Shown: positions 47,159 to 56,355 of the stretch, in pieces | Position numbering within the stretch: the stretch's first letter is position 1 | Layout: every line of letters starts with the position of its first letter | Source of the DNA: Bacteroidales bacterium | GTDB taxonomy: Bacteria; Bacteroidota; Bacteroidia; Bacteroidales; UBA12077 | NCBI GenBank assembly: GCA_016342685.1 | Contig: JAEINU010000001.1 | Span: 496,001-560,000, forward strand | Reading direction: 5' to 3' | DNA length: 64,000 nt | Program-made: the position numbers and the translations under genes | The notes under the pieces: generated by a model | The model's input: the letters and a program-made list of their open reading frames with translations, nothing else | Database searches by the model: none | What the model was told of the DNA's origin: nothing

Positions 47159-47629
47159 TTATTTATCCGTATAGACTTTTTCATTAATTAAGTTTCCTGA
47201 ATCGCTATACATTTTCCATACACCAGACTTTTCACCTTTTTTATATTCCATTTCGTATCGTAAAGTCCCGTTCTCGTCCCAAATAAACCACTTACCGTGT
47301 TTCTTGCCCATATTGTAGTTTGCCTCTGCAAGTTTCACCTCTAAATCGTTCCAGGTAATCCATGTCCCGTGCATTTTACCTTTTTTATACGAGCGTTGTT
47401 CATTTTTAATCCCATTTTCGAAATAGATATTGGTAATTCCATTCTGGATGCCATCTTCTAAATTCATTTCAACACGAATATTTCCATTTTCAAAATATTC
47501 ATTATAAACGCCTGAATAAGGAATCTCCTTTTCATCTAAATAAATACCCTTTTCGTTTTGTTTAATTTGAGCAAATGAATTTATTGTAAATACAAGTAGT
47601 ATTGCTGATAATATAGTTATATGTTTCAT
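47159..47629 (-). CDS. Secreted MORN-2 repeat protein (YwqK-like)
   Basis: 156 residues: signal peptide (to about residue 20, INSFAQ), then about five repeats of the type YxNGxxxxExxxxxGxxxG (for example YFENGNIRVEMN, WDENGTLRYEME). These are MORN-2/YwqK repeats, often labelled antitoxin in databases, but no toxin is here and the protein is exported. Role unknown. It follows the LRR lipoprotein gene by 71 bases. Confidence 0.82.
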   Translation of the reverse strand: MKHITILSAILLVFTINSFAQIKQNEKGIYLDEKEIPYSGVYNEYFENGNIRVEMNLEDGIQNGITNIYFENGIKNEQRSYKKGKMHGTWITWNDLEVKLAEANYNMGKKHGKWFIWDENGTLRYEMEYKKGEKSGVWKMYSDSGNLINEKVYTDK

Positions 47630-47700
47630 AGTTGTATTGTTTTAAAATTCTAAATATAAGGTGTTTATTACAATGCAATAAATTTAGAATGATGTTCTTT

Positions 47701-48486
47701 TTAATATCTGATTGTTGTATTTGGTAAAAGTTTTTTTAATGTAATCTCAATATAATTTTGTGTGAAAATATTTCCCTCAAGTTCCAATTTTTCCAGTTGC
47801 GTTAATTCAGCAATCTCTTCGGGTAAAATACTTAATTGATTATGCGATAGATCTAATTTTCGTAGATTTTTTAATCCTCTAATATCAATTGGGATGTTTT
47901 TTATCTGATTATTAGATAATACTAAAACTTTTAATTGATCTAATAAAAACAAATTCATATTTAAACTGTTTAACGAATCCTTCTTTAATTTAAGCTCTTC
48001 CAATTTTGATAAATTATGAATGTCATTGGGAATTTGGACTAATGAATTATTTGAAAGATCTAATCGTTTAAGATTTTTTAATTTGAATATTTCTTTTGGC
48101 CAATGTATGAATAGGTTTTCCGAAAGATATAAACTTTGCAGAGCGTCCAACTTCATAATATTAGAAGGAAGCGTTGTGAGTTTATTTCTCGTTAATTCTA
48201 AGCTATTTAAGTTTATAAGCTTATTTATTTTTGCTGGCAAAGAAACATATCCCTGATTAAAAAGCACTAGTTTATAAACATCATTGGAGTTTTTAAATGC
48301 CTCATCAATAGATTCATATCTTTTAGCAATACGTAGTTCTTCAAAAGAAAGCAATTTTCGGGAATCGGCACCCGAAAATTGCTTGGTAGCCTGATTATTG
48401 TCCTTACAAGCAATTCCCAAAAGTAAAATTGCAGAAAGAATTACAAACGAGCAGACTATTTTTATATATGATTTATGATTTGTCAT
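47701..48486 (-). CDS. Leucine-rich-repeat lipoprotein
   Basis: 261 residues. Signal peptide with lipobox LLGIAC (lipid Cys about residue 27), then about seven leucine-rich repeats of 23 residues (LKNLKRLDLSNNSLVQIPND pattern) to the C-terminus. Probably a surface or periplasmic protein-binding scaffold. Its start is two bases from the stop of the TonB-dependent receptor gene, so they are co-transcribed and may act together. Confidence 0.88.
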   Translation of the reverse strand: MTNHKSYIKIVCSFVILSAILLLGIACKDNNQATKQFSGADSRKLLSFEELRIAKRYESIDEAFKNSNDVYKLVLFNQGYVSLPAKINKLINLNSLELTRNKLTTLPSNIMKLDALQSLYLSENLFIHWPKEIFKLKNLKRLDLSNNSLVQIPNDIHNLSKLEELKLKKDSLNSLNMNLFLLDQLKVLVLSNNQIKNIPIDIRGLKNLRKLDLSHNQLSILPEEIAELTQLEKLELEGNIFTQNYIEITLKKLLPNTTIRY

Positions 48487-48488
48487 GA

Positions 48489-51284
48489 TTATTTGATTAA
48501 GTATTTAAGCGATACACCAAAATTACGACCTCTACTATATTTTGTATAATATTCATCACCAGAATCAAAATGATGTGTAATAGCATAATCAGAATCGAGT
48601 ATGTTTTTTACTGAAAGTTCAATGTTGAATTTCTTACCAATGCCTTTCGAGATGTTAAAATTTAATGATGGTTGTGGTTGTTCGTAACCATAAGGTGTTC
48701 CTTTTTGGGTAATTAATACAAGTTTTTCGCCAGATACATTGTAACCAATATTGGTGTTTATTTTCGATTTTTCGTGATTGTAATTTAAATACACATTTAC
48801 AATATAAGGAGCTTGGCCTTGCATTGGACGAGTATCTTTACCATCGGGAGAAATTTCACCTTCAGGAATTTTATAAACTGATTTGATATATGTAAAGTTA
48901 CCACCTAAAGTAAAATCTTTAAGCATTGCTAAAAAGTCCAGTTTTTTTCTAAATTCTAACTCAGCGCCATACAAGGTAATTTCATCAGAGTTCTGAGACT
49001 TAAACTCGCGATTGTTAACTTCTACCGACAACTTCTTTTCAATCGGATTGGTAAAGTATTTATAAAATCCACTAACGGCAATTTTTTCACCCTGAGAGAA
49101 GAAATATTCCCATCTTAAATCAATATTGTCAATACTGGTTCTTTTTAAGTCAGGGTTGCCTTCTACACGCTCACTTGTTTTATAATCGTAATATGCTGGC
49201 CCTATTTCCTTAAAAGTAGGACGTGCAATGGTTTTTGAATATGCCATTCGTAGATTCATATTATCTACTAATGTGTAAGTTAAATTTAAAGAAGGAAGCA
49301 CATCAAAGTAATTTGAAGTTGTACTTACTCTTAAATTATTTCCCTCTGGTGACTTATTTTCGGTATGCAATTCACTAGATTCAACTCTGGCTCCCGTAAC
49401 AATTCTAAATTTGTTTGTAATAGGAAGATCAATCATAGCATAACCAGCAGCAACAGATAAATATGCATCTTGACCATAGCTAAGATTTGTAAAGTGATCT
49501 GTAGTATAAAAGTACCCATCTAAATTATCAGCACTTATAATTTCGTTCGCCAAATAATCATTGATATTATCGTTTGGTAAGTAAGTTTTATAACTAGAAA
49601 CATCAAATTTAATGTCATCTAAGTCTCTCGATTTATAATCGTAACTGCTACCAATTTTTACTTTAGCTGACTTTGAGAATAAGTCAACTGGAATTTCAAG
49701 ATCAATTTTATTACTAAAATTAATTTCATTCATATTCCTGAAATACCTCGCAGGTTTATCGTTGGTTTTAGTTCTGTAATTAATGGTGTCGCCATTTTCA
49801 ATATCATAAAGATTTTCGAAGAAACGTAAGTCAGGTTCGTCCTGATTCATGTTTGTGTATGAACTTTGCCATTTTAGGGTACTGTTGTTTAATATAGGAA
49901 GCACATGTTTTCCATGTAATTGAAAATTGTCAAATTTTCGCTCAACATAAGCTAAGATTCTGTCTTGATCGTAGCTGTTTTCGTAACTAAAAAAGCCATC
50001 TCTGTATCTGGCCTGACTTTTACCACTTTGATTGTGGAAATATCTAAAACCGACTTTATTGTTGTTATTTAATTTATAACTAAAGTTAGCCAGTGCTGCT
50101 ATCTTATTATTTTTTTCTCCTTTAGTATCATTCAATTTCCTTTTTGGAGCATTGGTAGCATCTTCATATTCAGCAAATATTCCATCATCATAAAATTCGT
50201 ACGACATTTCGTAACTTAAAGCTAGGTTATAGCCTAATGGTTTGCCTAGGAAACTAACCTGATCGCCAACAGAAATCTTTTCACTATTGTTTAAAAATGA
50301 TTTCTCTTTTATTGGCTCCATTTGAGTAGAAAACGATTTTGTTAAATTGTTTAACTCCGTTTCGCTATAGTATACTTGATTAATCTGATTGTAATCATTT
50401 TGAACCATTCGAGTTAGTTCCGATTTCATCGAAGAAGGAATTGCTCTTGTTCCATCGTCTAAACCTAGCCAGTCGGTACTTCCACCTTCATAAGTAAGAA
50501 AGTCTTCGTTTAAGTTTGCTTGTGGATTGTAAGAGAACGATGTTGAAAATTGGAATGTAAATTTTTCTGGAAAATCTTTTGTAATAATATCTACTTGACC
50601 TCCGGTCGATTCTCCCGGCATATCTGGTGTGAAGGTTTTATTTACAACAATATTCTCGATTATATTGCTTGGAAAAATATCAAGTTGAACCGTATTTTTC
50701 TCTGGATCTAAGGCGGGAACTTCTGCTCCGTTGAATGTAACCTTAGTATATCGTTCGCTTAATCCGCGCACAAAAACATATTTACCATCCTGCACCGAAA
50801 CTCCGGTAACGCGTTTTAATGCTTGTGCCGCATTGCTATCACCTAATTTAGAAATTTGTTCTGCCGATATACCATCCATTACCTTAGGCGCTTTTTTCTG
50901 CATAACCTGCAAAGCATTTTCGGTTTTTTGAGCTGATTTAGCCGTTACAACAACAGCTTCAATGTCAAGTGTAGCTTCACCTAACGATACGTTTTGTATT
51001 GTTACTTCATTACTTTTAATGTTAATATCAGAGATAGTTGTTTTTTCGTAAGATATATATGAAAAAGAAATCTCATGTACTCCAACAGGAAGTGTTAAAC
51101 TATAATTTCCATCAAAGTCGGTAGAAACACCAATAGTTGTGCCTGGTAAAACAACGGTAGCTCCAATTAGTGTTTCTCTTGTATTTTTATCAAATACTTG
51201 TCCCTTTAAAATACCTGTTTGCGAGAATATCTGATTGGAAAATATTAAAATAACGCCGATTATTAAAATTATTTTTCTGCTCAT
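48489..51284 (-). CDS. TonB-dependent outer-membrane receptor with RGLSERY plug
   Basis: 931-residue receptor: signal peptide (to FSQ), a carboxypeptidase-regulatory-like domain (about 22-105), a plug with FVRGLSERYTKVTFNGAEVP and FPSNIIENIVVNKTFTPDMP, and a large barrel ending in LKYLIK. It belongs to the non-SusC class with the RGLGERY motif. It follows the beta-helix-like lipoprotein gene in the same direction and precedes the LRR lipoprotein. I infer that the lipoproteins are its surface or periplasmic partners in a phosphate-related uptake role; the substrate is unknown. Confidence 0.87.
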   Translation of the reverse strand: MSRKIILIIGVILIFSNQIFSQTGILKGQVFDKNTRETLIGATVVLPGTTIGVSTDFDGNYSLTLPVGVHEISFSYISYEKTTISDINIKSNEVTIQNVSLGEATLDIEAVVVTAKSAQKTENALQVMQKKAPKVMDGISAEQISKLGDSNAAQALKRVTGVSVQDGKYVFVRGLSERYTKVTFNGAEVPALDPEKNTVQLDIFPSNIIENIVVNKTFTPDMPGESTGGQVDIITKDFPEKFTFQFSTSFSYNPQANLNEDFLTYEGGSTDWLGLDDGTRAIPSSMKSELTRMVQNDYNQINQVYYSETELNNLTKSFSTQMEPIKEKSFLNNSEKISVGDQVSFLGKPLGYNLALSYEMSYEFYDDGIFAEYEDATNAPKRKLNDTKGEKNNKIAALANFSYKLNNNNKVGFRYFHNQSGKSQARYRDGFFSYENSYDQDRILAYVERKFDNFQLHGKHVLPILNNSTLKWQSSYTNMNQDEPDLRFFENLYDIENGDTINYRTKTNDKPARYFRNMNEINFSNKIDLEIPVDLFSKSAKVKIGSSYDYKSRDLDDIKFDVSSYKTYLPNDNINDYLANEIISADNLDGYFYTTDHFTNLSYGQDAYLSVAAGYAMIDLPITNKFRIVTGARVESSELHTENKSPEGNNLRVSTTSNYFDVLPSLNLTYTLVDNMNLRMAYSKTIARPTFKEIGPAYYDYKTSERVEGNPDLKRTSIDNIDLRWEYFFSQGEKIAVSGFYKYFTNPIEKKLSVEVNNREFKSQNSDEITLYGAELEFRKKLDFLAMLKDFTLGGNFTYIKSVYKIPEGEISPDGKDTRPMQGQAPYIVNVYLNYNHEKSKINTNIGYNVSGEKLVLITQKGTPYGYEQPQPSLNFNISKGIGKKFNIELSVKNILDSDYAITHHFDSGDEYYTKYSRGRNFGVSLKYLIK

Positions 51285-51311
51285 TTGAATTTTATTATTT
51301 CTAATTAAAGA

Positions 51312-51338
51312 GACTGGCAGTACAAATAACCGCCAGTC
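51312..51338 (-). terminator. Intercistronic hairpin between lipoprotein B and receptor genes
   Basis: GACTGGC pairs with GCCAGTC around a 12-13 base loop. There is no proper T-run on the minus strand, so it may be an attenuator or stability element giving different levels of the two proteins. Confidence 0.5.
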
Positions 51339-51363
51339 TTGTAATGTATTTAATCCCTAAAAT

Positions 51364-52779
51364 TTATTTTGTTGACCCAAAAGTCAAAGACCATCCTGCA
51401 GCCCAGTTGCTTCCAGCAGGTTCAAATGCACCTTGATAAGTTACACTTTCGAACCAAGAATCAGTAGCTACAACGCCAGATCCAGCTTCGCCAGATGCAG
51501 GAATTAATAAATGATCACCATCATTAAATCCAACAGTAGCTAAATCAGAAATAGCATTGTTATTTGTATTAAAATGCGCTAATAAATCTGTTGCAGTAGA
51601 AGCAGGAGCAGTTCCTTTTTCTTCCGATACTTTTAATGCTGCATCGGCAGTTGCATTAGCAACAGAATTGAATAAGTTGTTCTTAAGAATTAAGTTGTTG
51701 TCTGTAACCATCTGATCAAGGCTATTGTGCTTGTCTTCACGATATTCAACATCGATGCCTTTAGCTTGAGAAGCAAAGATTGAGTTTGCGTAAGTTCCAC
51801 CAGCATTGTCGCGGAAGGTAATTACTCTACCATTACCATTGCCAATATAAGTAGCATTGTAAATCATTGGTTTTGCATAAGGCTCAGCGGTTTCATCGTT
51901 GCCGTCTCCACCATCATGTTCACCTAAACGGTCGCCGGAATTTTCACCTTGAATAGTCACCCAAAATTGACCTTTACCGTGAAATCCTTCATCGTAATCG
52001 TAAGAATCATCACCACAATAAGCAACTAAGATATTTTTTAGGTTTGGTGAACCACCAAAGAATTCAACACCATCATCAACGTTTGAAACAACTTCGATGT
52101 ATTCGATTGTAGTTCCACTACCAACGCCACCTAAAGTTAAACCATTGATTTCGTTACCAGCTCCAATATCTGTACCTCCATGACGGATAGACACATATTT
52201 TAATGAACCAGAGTTGTCTGCATCATTACTTCCACCATAATAAGCAGCATATTGCTCAGGAACGCCTTCAATTCTTTTTTGAATAGTGTTGTTAGTTGTC
52301 GCTTTTCCTAATATAATTATACCACCCCATAAGCCTTGCACTTGAGTCATATAACCAGTTCCATTGTAAGTGTCGCCTAATCCTGTAAAAACAATTGGAA
52401 GAGCCGCAGTGCCTTCAGCCATTAATTTCCCACCTTGTTTTACTATTAATGCACTAGCATTTTCTGCTTGTCCGGGTTTACCTTGAACCATTGTTCCTGG
52501 TTCAATTGTTAAAGTTTGTCCGTTTTCAACAAAAACAAATCCATCAAGAATCCAAGTAGTATCAGCCGAAAGAGTTTTAGTTCCAGTTCCTTCGCCTTTA
52601 TCATTAATAGTAACAGTTTTTTCGTCTTCGTCGATTGTATAAATAGTTGTTCCAATAGAGTAGATAGTTTGATTTTCTCCTGGGATTGGATCATCTTTTT
52701 CGTCATCGCTACAAGATGAAAATCCGATTGTTAAAGCTGCGAATAGAGCTACTGTTACTTTTAAATAATTTTTTTTCAT
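51364..52779 (-). CDS. Repeat-rich surface lipoprotein, beta-helix-like (copy B)
   Basis: 471-residue lipoprotein with signal peptide and lipobox FSSC, then an acidic linker (DDEKDD). The repeat body shares blocks with copy A (43286): WILDGFVFVENGQTLTIEPG, GQAENASALIV, GLWGGIIILG, YVSIRHGGTDIGAGNEI. Copy A is paired with a porin; this one is followed by a TonB-dependent receptor, so both seem to work with an outer-membrane transporter. The upstream region shared with the response regulator has Pho-box-like repeats. Confidence 0.8.
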   Translation of the reverse strand: MKKNYLKVTVALFAALTIGFSSCSDDEKDDPIPGENQTIYSIGTTIYTIDEDEKTVTINDKGEGTGTKTLSADTTWILDGFVFVENGQTLTIEPGTMVQGKPGQAENASALIVKQGGKLMAEGTAALPIVFTGLGDTYNGTGYMTQVQGLWGGIIILGKATTNNTIQKRIEGVPEQYAAYYGGSNDADNSGSLKYVSIRHGGTDIGAGNEINGLTLGGVGSGTTIEYIEVVSNVDDGVEFFGGSPNLKNILVAYCGDDSYDYDEGFHGKGQFWVTIQGENSGDRLGEHDGGDGNDETAEPYAKPMIYNATYIGNGNGRVITFRDNAGGTYANSIFASQAKGIDVEYREDKHNSLDQMVTDNNLILKNNLFNSVANATADAALKVSEEKGTAPASTATDLLAHFNTNNNAISDLATVGFNDGDHLLIPASGEAGSGVVATDSWFESVTYQGAFEPAGSNWAAGWSLTFGSTK

Positions 52780-52882
52780 TGCAATCTTTTGTTTTAGTTT
52801 ATTAAAGTTTTTAATTGTTTATTTTTTATAAAAATTTATACTGCAAAGAAAGTTTGACTTGTGTTAAAACTTATTATCAGTA

Positions 52883-52901
52883 GTTTAACCTTTCGTTAAA
52901 T
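52883..52901 (-). promoter_or_regulatory. Second Pho-box-like repeat, facing lipoprotein B
   Basis: Minus strand reads TTAACG, five bases, TTAAAC: two TTAA hexamers with 11-base period, about 105-120 bases upstream of the lipoprotein start. Match to the consensus is weaker than for the other three sites. Confidence 0.4.
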
Positions 52902-52922
52902 AACCCGACATAATTTTTTTTA

Positions 52923-52940
52923 TTAACTTTAACTTAATGT
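52923..52940 (+). promoter_or_regulatory. Candidate Pho box upstream of the response regulator
   Basis: TTAACTTTAACTTAATGT on the plus strand, 16 of 18 bases equal to the site upstream of the porin. It lies 80 bases before the response-regulator ATG and 16 bases before TATTCTTG, a near match to the -7 consensus. Confidence 0.52.
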
Positions 52941-53019
52941 TGATTTAAAAATTAGTTATTCTTGTGTAATTAATATAGTTGTACATTAGCACTTTAAGAA
53001 TCGTTAAAAAAATGTTAAG

Positions 53020-53715
53020 ATGAATACTAAAGATTTTAAAATATTACTTGTTGATGACGAGCCTGATATAATTGAGTTTCTTAGTTATAATATAAATAAG
53101 GAAGGATTTGAGGTTTTTACAGCGCAAAATGGCAAAGAAGCTATTCAAGTTGCAAAAAAGGTTAATCCACATTTAATTTTATTGGATGTTATGATGCCAG
53201 AAATGGATGGTATTGAAACGTGTGAGGTTTTACGACAAGATAAGAATCTTCAAAATACGGTAATTGCATTTTTAACTGCTCGTGGAGAAGATTATTCGCA
53301 AATTGCGGGTTTTGATGCGGGGGGTGATGATTATATTGCAAAGCCTGTTAAGCCTAAGGTGCTTGTTAGTAGAATAAAAGCATTGTTAAAAAGATTTAAA
53401 GTAACTAATGGTGATTCTATCGACGAGAATTTGATAATTAAACAATCAAATTTAATTATAGATAGAGAAAAATATGTTGTTACGAAAGATGAAGAAGAAT
53501 TAGTGCTTCCGAAAAAGGAATTTGAGCTTTTAGTATTATTAATTAATAAGCCAGACAGGGTTTTTACTCGCGACGAAATATTTAGTGCTGTGTGGGGAGA
53601 TAACATTATTGTTGGAGATAGAACAATTGATGTTCATATTAGAAAATTAAGAGAAAAGATTGGAGAAAATCATATTAAAACAATAAAAGGAGTAGGATAC
53701 AAATTTGTAAATTAA
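53020..53715 (+). CDS. OmpR/PhoB-family response regulator
   Basis: 231 residues. Receiver domain with acidic pocket (VDDEPD), phospho-acceptor Asp56 in LLDVMMPEMDG and Lys108; then a winged-helix DNA-binding domain with GDRTIDVHIRKLREKIGE and GVGYKF. No sensor kinase gene adjoins. PhoB-type regulators bind direct repeats with an 11-base period, and such repeats lie upstream of this gene, the porin and the PiT transporter, so I infer a phosphate-starvation role. A strong terminator follows. Confidence 0.9.
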   Translation: MNTKDFKILLVDDEPDIIEFLSYNINKEGFEVFTAQNGKEAIQVAKKVNPHLILLDVMMPEMDGIETCEVLRQDKNLQNTVIAFLTARGEDYSQIAGFDAGGDDYIAKPVKPKVLVSRIKALLKRFKVTNGDSIDENLIIKQSNLIIDREKYVVTKDEEELVLPKKEFELLVLLINKPDRVFTRDEIFSAVWGDNIIVGDRTIDVHIRKLREKIGENHIKTIKGVGYKFVN

Positions 53716-53734
53716 TCTACATACAGATCAAAAT

Positions 53735-53764
53735 AAAAAAGCTCGGAAATTCCGAGCTTTTTTT
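53735..53764. terminator. Bidirectional terminator between response regulator and PiT transporter
   Basis: GCTCGG/CCGAGC stem with a 5-base loop, flanked by six A and seven T, between convergent genes. Works on both strands. Confidence 0.9.
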
Positions 53765-53782
53765 ATGAATTAAATCAGAGGA

Positions 53783-56041
53783 TTATCCTTTGCTTTTTAT
53801 TTGATATTCTACAAAGTCTCTTTGCGACTTCACAAGATTTATCGATTGCAATAAGAAGTTCTTAATTTCATTTAAGATTCCTAGATATAGAATACTATTT
53901 CTAGTTCCAGCTTCTTCTTTCTTAATACGTTTAATTTGATTCTTTCTTCCAGAACCAAGTCTATCGAGAATAATTTGTTGTTTTTCAATTAATTCAGGAA
54001 TATTACTAAATGCATTCTGCTCAATTGTTAAAATAATCGAATCGAATAAGTCGGTTACACTATCTCTAAAATCATTAAGCTCATCAATTTGCATTTGTAA
54101 TAATGGTTTATGATTATTGTCAACATGATCGTAGCTAGGGTTAGATATAAAAGATAGAGCATGTGCCATTTCTCTTAAATAATCAATAACCTGAACGTAA
54201 TAGTGCCCTGTTTCACCATCTTCTTCTTGAAGTTTTAGTAAGGTATTATGTACATTGTTCTTAAGATATTTAGCATCGGTATTTAAATCATCTACCTTTT
54301 TACATACACTCTTTAATGATTTGCGATCTTCATTTGTTAATCCAACAACCGTTTCGTTAAAAATTAGAACAACAGATTTAAGCATGTTTCGAACCTCTAA
54401 AGAACAACGATTCATTATATTTTCATTGCGTAAATCATCATCTGCTAATCTTCTGACTTTCTGTTTTTCATTTTCTTTCTTATGAAAAGAGATATGAGTT
54501 CTTAATACAACAAATAAAGCTAACAATACAAATATTACGATGGCTATAATTCCTCCCCAACTTATAACTAGGGCAATTAGGAATGCAACTGTAAATGCCG
54601 TTATTGCTGTCATAAACCAACCGCCAATAACGGTAACAACACCTGTAATTCTGTATACTGCACTTTCTCGGCCCCAAGCTTTATCGGCAAGAGATGTTCC
54701 CATAGCTACCATAAACGTAACGTAAGTTGTCGATAAAGGAAGTTTCATAGATGTTGCGAACGAAATAAGAATACTTGCTACTGTTAAGTTTACAGATGCT
54801 CTTACCATATCAAAAGATGGTGCATCAGCACGATTCTTAATACTTTCTCTATATTCTGTATCGTCAAAACGGTTACTAATTCCCAATTTCATCGATTTTG
54901 GAGTGATTTTATCAATTGCATTACTAACATCCATAGCACCTCGAACAAGCGTTCTTGATAACATGCTTGATCCAAATCTTTCGCTACCAGCACTCTGGCG
55001 ACTTAGGTTTAACTCAGTTTCAGTAACTTTCCGAGCTTTCTTTGATAACCACAAGGTAATTACCATTACCATTCCAGCAATTAATAACAAGTAAGTATTA
55101 GCTACTGCTTTTCCTGTTAAGGCAACCATTAAGAATCCATCCGGATCGGTACTAGGATCAGCAATAAATGCTTGGAACGATTTTAATCCTGCTAAAGGAA
55201 CACCAATAAAGTTTACCAAATCGTTACCAGCAAAAGCCATTGCTAAAGCAAAAGTTCCAACTAACACAATCATCTTAAGGATGTCTAATCGAATGATCCA
55301 ATATAAAAACTGTAATAAAATTGTCCAACCTATAAAACTATATATTATAATTAAGGTAGAATTACTCTTAATCCAGTCAGTTGTGTCACTTGTTAAAAAC
55401 GACGATCCTTTGGCTCCTTTTATTAGGATAAAATAAGTGATAGCAGTAATTGCAATTCCACCCCAAATAGCACCAAAATATTTAAATGTTTTTTTGTAGT
55501 TGAATGAAAATACTAAACGGGTTAAATACATAACTACCGATCCCACAGTAAATGCGACGACCACCGAAAGCAGAATTCCTGAAATAATTGCTAATGCTTT
55601 TCCTGAGTTAATGTAGGTTCCTAAATCACCTGCACTTTGTCCAAGATGCTTAATTTTAATTAAGGCAACAGCAACAGCCGAACCTAATAATTCAAATACA
55701 ATTGAAACCGTTGTTGAGGTTGGTAATCCAAGTGTGTTAAAAATGTCAAGTAACACAACGTCGGTAAGCATTACCGCGAGGAATATGACCATTATTTCGG
55801 AGAAATAGAACTGATCAGGATGAAAGATTCCTTTTCGGGCAACTTCCATCATTCCACTTGAAAATGTTGTTCCAACCAAAATACCAACACTAGCTATAAT
55901 CATAATTACATAGCGAGGTGCAACTTTAGAACCAATTGCTGAATTTAAAAAGTTTACAGCATCGTTGCTTACTCCAACTATTAGATCGGAAATAGCTAAA
56001 GCAAAAAGTATTACAACAAGAATAATGTAAAAATTTTCCAT
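53783..56041 (-). CDS. PiT-family inorganic phosphate transporter with PhoU-like C-terminal domain
   Basis: 752-residue fusion. Residues 1 to about 535 form a PiT permease with the two inverted signature repeats (GVSNDAVNFLNSAIGS near residue 23 and FAGNDLVNFIGVP near 270) and about 12 membrane helices. The last ~200 residues are a helical PhoU-like domain, which may regulate uptake. Usual PiT proteins are 400-500 residues, so the fusion form is longer, but such forms are common in Bacteroidota. A candidate Pho box lies about 90-105 bases upstream of the start. Confidence 0.92.
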   Translation of the reverse strand: MENFYIILVVILFALAISDLIVGVSNDAVNFLNSAIGSKVAPRYVIMIIASVGILVGTTFSSGMMEVARKGIFHPDQFYFSEIMVIFLAVMLTDVVLLDIFNTLGLPTSTTVSIVFELLGSAVAVALIKIKHLGQSAGDLGTYINSGKALAIISGILLSVVVAFTVGSVVMYLTRLVFSFNYKKTFKYFGAIWGGIAITAITYFILIKGAKGSSFLTSDTTDWIKSNSTLIIIYSFIGWTILLQFLYWIIRLDILKMIVLVGTFALAMAFAGNDLVNFIGVPLAGLKSFQAFIADPSTDPDGFLMVALTGKAVANTYLLLIAGMVMVITLWLSKKARKVTETELNLSRQSAGSERFGSSMLSRTLVRGAMDVSNAIDKITPKSMKLGISNRFDDTEYRESIKNRADAPSFDMVRASVNLTVASILISFATSMKLPLSTTYVTFMVAMGTSLADKAWGRESAVYRITGVVTVIGGWFMTAITAFTVAFLIALVISWGGIIAIVIFVLLALFVVLRTHISFHKKENEKQKVRRLADDDLRNENIMNRCSLEVRNMLKSVVLIFNETVVGLTNEDRKSLKSVCKKVDDLNTDAKYLKNNVHNTLLKLQEEDGETGHYYVQVIDYLREMAHALSFISNPSYDHVDNNHKPLLQMQIDELNDFRDSVTDLFDSIILTIEQNAFSNIPELIEKQQIILDRLGSGRKNQIKRIKKEEAGTRNSILYLGILNEIKNFLLQSINLVKSQRDFVEYQIKSKG

Positions 56042-56127
56042 TTTTTAAGTTAATTTAAATTTATGGTAAAAATAGCTATACAAATCATAGGTAAAATCTA
56101 GTTTGTGATTATCATTTTATTAAATCA

Positions 56128-56145
56128 ATGTTAAGTTAATGTTAA
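56128..56145 (-). promoter_or_regulatory. Candidate Pho box upstream of the PiT transporter
   Basis: Minus strand TTAACATTAACTTAACAT: exact TTAACA, five bases, TTAACA repeats, as in the Bacillus PhoP consensus. One base differs from the porin site. Confidence 0.55.
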
Positions 56146-56220
56146 GTAATTAGAAATGCAATTAACGCAATATTTTAAATATTTTGAATGATGGTTATTC
56201 TTAATTCGTTATCTGATAAA

Positions 56221-56355
56221 ATGTTAAGAATAAAGTATGCGGTTATTTTTGTTTTCTCATTAATAACAGTATTTTTATGTTATTATTCGATCAAGAGTAA
56301 ATTGAAATATCAAGTGGCTTTATTTGTTTATGAAAAACTACGATGTTGTTATTAA
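56221..56355 (+). CDS. Possible 44-residue membrane peptide before siaB
   Basis: An ATG-initiated frame encoding a single hydrophobic helix (about residues 6-23) and a basic tail (IKSKLKYQ). It overlaps the siaB start by 26 bases. No family is recognised and no good ribosome-binding site is visible. It may be only chance. Confidence 0.2.
   Translation: MLRIKYAVIFVFSLITVFLCYYSIKSKLKYQVALFVYEKLRCCY

Noticed and set aside
47159-47629. Toxin-antitoxin system suggested by YwqK-type repeats
   Set aside because: The protein is exported and no toxin gene is adjacent; the label is only a database name for MORN-2 repeats.
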